From contig NZ_LT629693.1 of assembly GCF_900099825.1 (NCBI RefSeq), forward strand, positions 2,856,001 to 2,920,000: a stretch of 64,000 bases of DNA. The letters are read 5' to 3'. A program made the translations under genes and the position numbers. Below, in pieces: positions 63,548 to 64,000 of this stretch (position 1 is the first letter of the stretch; every line of letters begins with the position of its first letter). The notes beneath the pieces are model-generated. The model ran no database searches. It was given only the letters and a program-made list of their open reading frames with translations, and was not told where the DNA came from. The stretch is from Bradyrhizobium ottawaense. GTDB taxonomy: Bacteria; Pseudomonadota; Alphaproteobacteria; Rhizobiales; Xanthobacteraceae.

Positions 63548-64000
63548 ATGAAACGTCGTGATTTCTTGAAGGTCGGCGGTGTCGGTCTCGCTGCAAGCGC
63601 GGTAGCCGCACCCGCAATCGCCCAATCCAATCCTGAAATAAAGTGGCGGTTGACGGCGAGTTGGCCGAAGGCACTCGATACGCTCTACGGCGGCTGTGAA
63701 TATTTCGTCAAACGCGTGGCCGAGATCACCGACAACAAATTCCAGATTCAATCGTTCGCCGCCGGCGAAATCGTGCCGGGCCTGCAGGTGCTCGACGCCG
63801 TTTCCAATGGCACCGTCGAAATGGGCAACACCGCGCTTTATTACTACTGGGGCAAGAACCCGGCATTCACTTTCGGCACCTCGTTGCCGTTCGGACTGAA
63901 CACGCGGGCTCACATTTCCTGGCTGCTGTTCGGCGGCGGTCAGGATCTGCTCAACGACCTCCTGAAGGAATCCAACACGATGTGCATTCCGACCGGCTCG
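63548..64000 (+). CDS. TRAP transporter solute-binding protein (DctP family), partial
   Basis: The first 151 residues; the gene runs off the right edge. It starts with a twin-arginine leader (KRRDFLKVGGVGLAASA, cleavage near AIA-QSN). The mature start IKWRLTASWPKALDTLYGG and FAAGEIVPGLQVLDAVSNGTVEMG fit the DctP-like binding proteins of TRAP carriers of the mannitol/chloroaromatic type. A strong ribosome site (GAGGGGAAG) precedes the ATG. The membrane subunits should follow outside the window. Confidence 0.86.
   Translation, partial: MKRRDFLKVGGVGLAASAVAAPAIAQSNPEIKWRLTASWPKALDTLYGGCEYFVKRVAEITDNKFQIQSFAAGEIVPGLQVLDAVSNGTVEMGNTALYYYWGKNPAFTFGTSLPFGLNTRAHISWLLFGGGQDLLNDLLKESNTMCIPTGS

Overview
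The window is GC-rich DNA from an alphaproteobacterium, most likely Bradyrhizobium or a close relative. I base this on gene families and style: abundant ABC and TRAP solute-binding proteins with twin-arginine leaders, an Omp25/Omp31-type barrel, many small catabolic oxidoreductases, and intergenic hairpin repeats of the type common in Bradyrhizobium. It reads as chromosome with one small tRNA-associated insertion. No search was run; family names come from motifs read in the translations.

Layout. 1-2.7 kb: part of a branched-chain-type ABC importer and an intradiol ring-cleavage dioxygenase. 2.9-4.0 kb: a small membrane protein and an MgtC-family protein. 4.1-9.0 kb: a zinc-acquisition operon read leftward (His-rich membrane protein, ZnuC, ZnuB, ZnuA, CobW-type GTPase, WD40 protein) behind an AT-rich palindrome that looks like a Zur operator. 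9.0-11.4 kb: paired half-size permeases, a fluoride channel and Fe superoxide dismutase. 11.5-23 kb: two tandem secreted paralogues, a caspase-fold protein, a GNAT acetyltransferase, a MATE pump, DUF2147 and DUF3095 proteins, a penicillin acylase homologue with a late frameshift, and HtpG.

23-33.7 kb is the most unusual part. A type I secretion ABC transporter and an adaptor with a very long N-terminal extension are divergent from a 1064-residue repeat protein. That protein carries two almost identical 261-residue units and has no RTX nonapeptides. It is followed by a cytochrome b / ethylbenzene-dehydrogenase-domain fusion and a translationally coupled 2Fe-2S/flavin reductase. I read this as a candidate export-plus-redox locus.

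33.8-38 kb: a PD-(D/E)XK nuclease-like protein beside an RNase J-like metallo-beta-lactamase protein, a PPP-type phosphatase and another metallo-beta-lactamase protein. 38.1-42.3 kb: an insertion bounded by 14-bp copies of the 3' end of the initiator tRNA gene, carrying a beheaded IclR regulator, an amidase and an MFS transporter. 42.6-52.5 kb: a largely co-directional catabolic series (GMC oxidoreductase, CvpA, SDR, quinone oxidoreductase, two paralogous metallo-hydrolases, FAH-family protein, GST, serine hydrolase, enoyl-CoA hydratase). 52.6-64 kb: DNA repair methyltransferase, alpha/beta hydrolase, class III cyclase, outer membrane protein, sulfatase remnant, M20 peptidase, a GntR regulator with a perfect palindrome before it, a PhyH-type dioxygenase, a SAF-domain dehydrogenase, a PRISE-type reductase and the start of a TRAP solute-binding protein.
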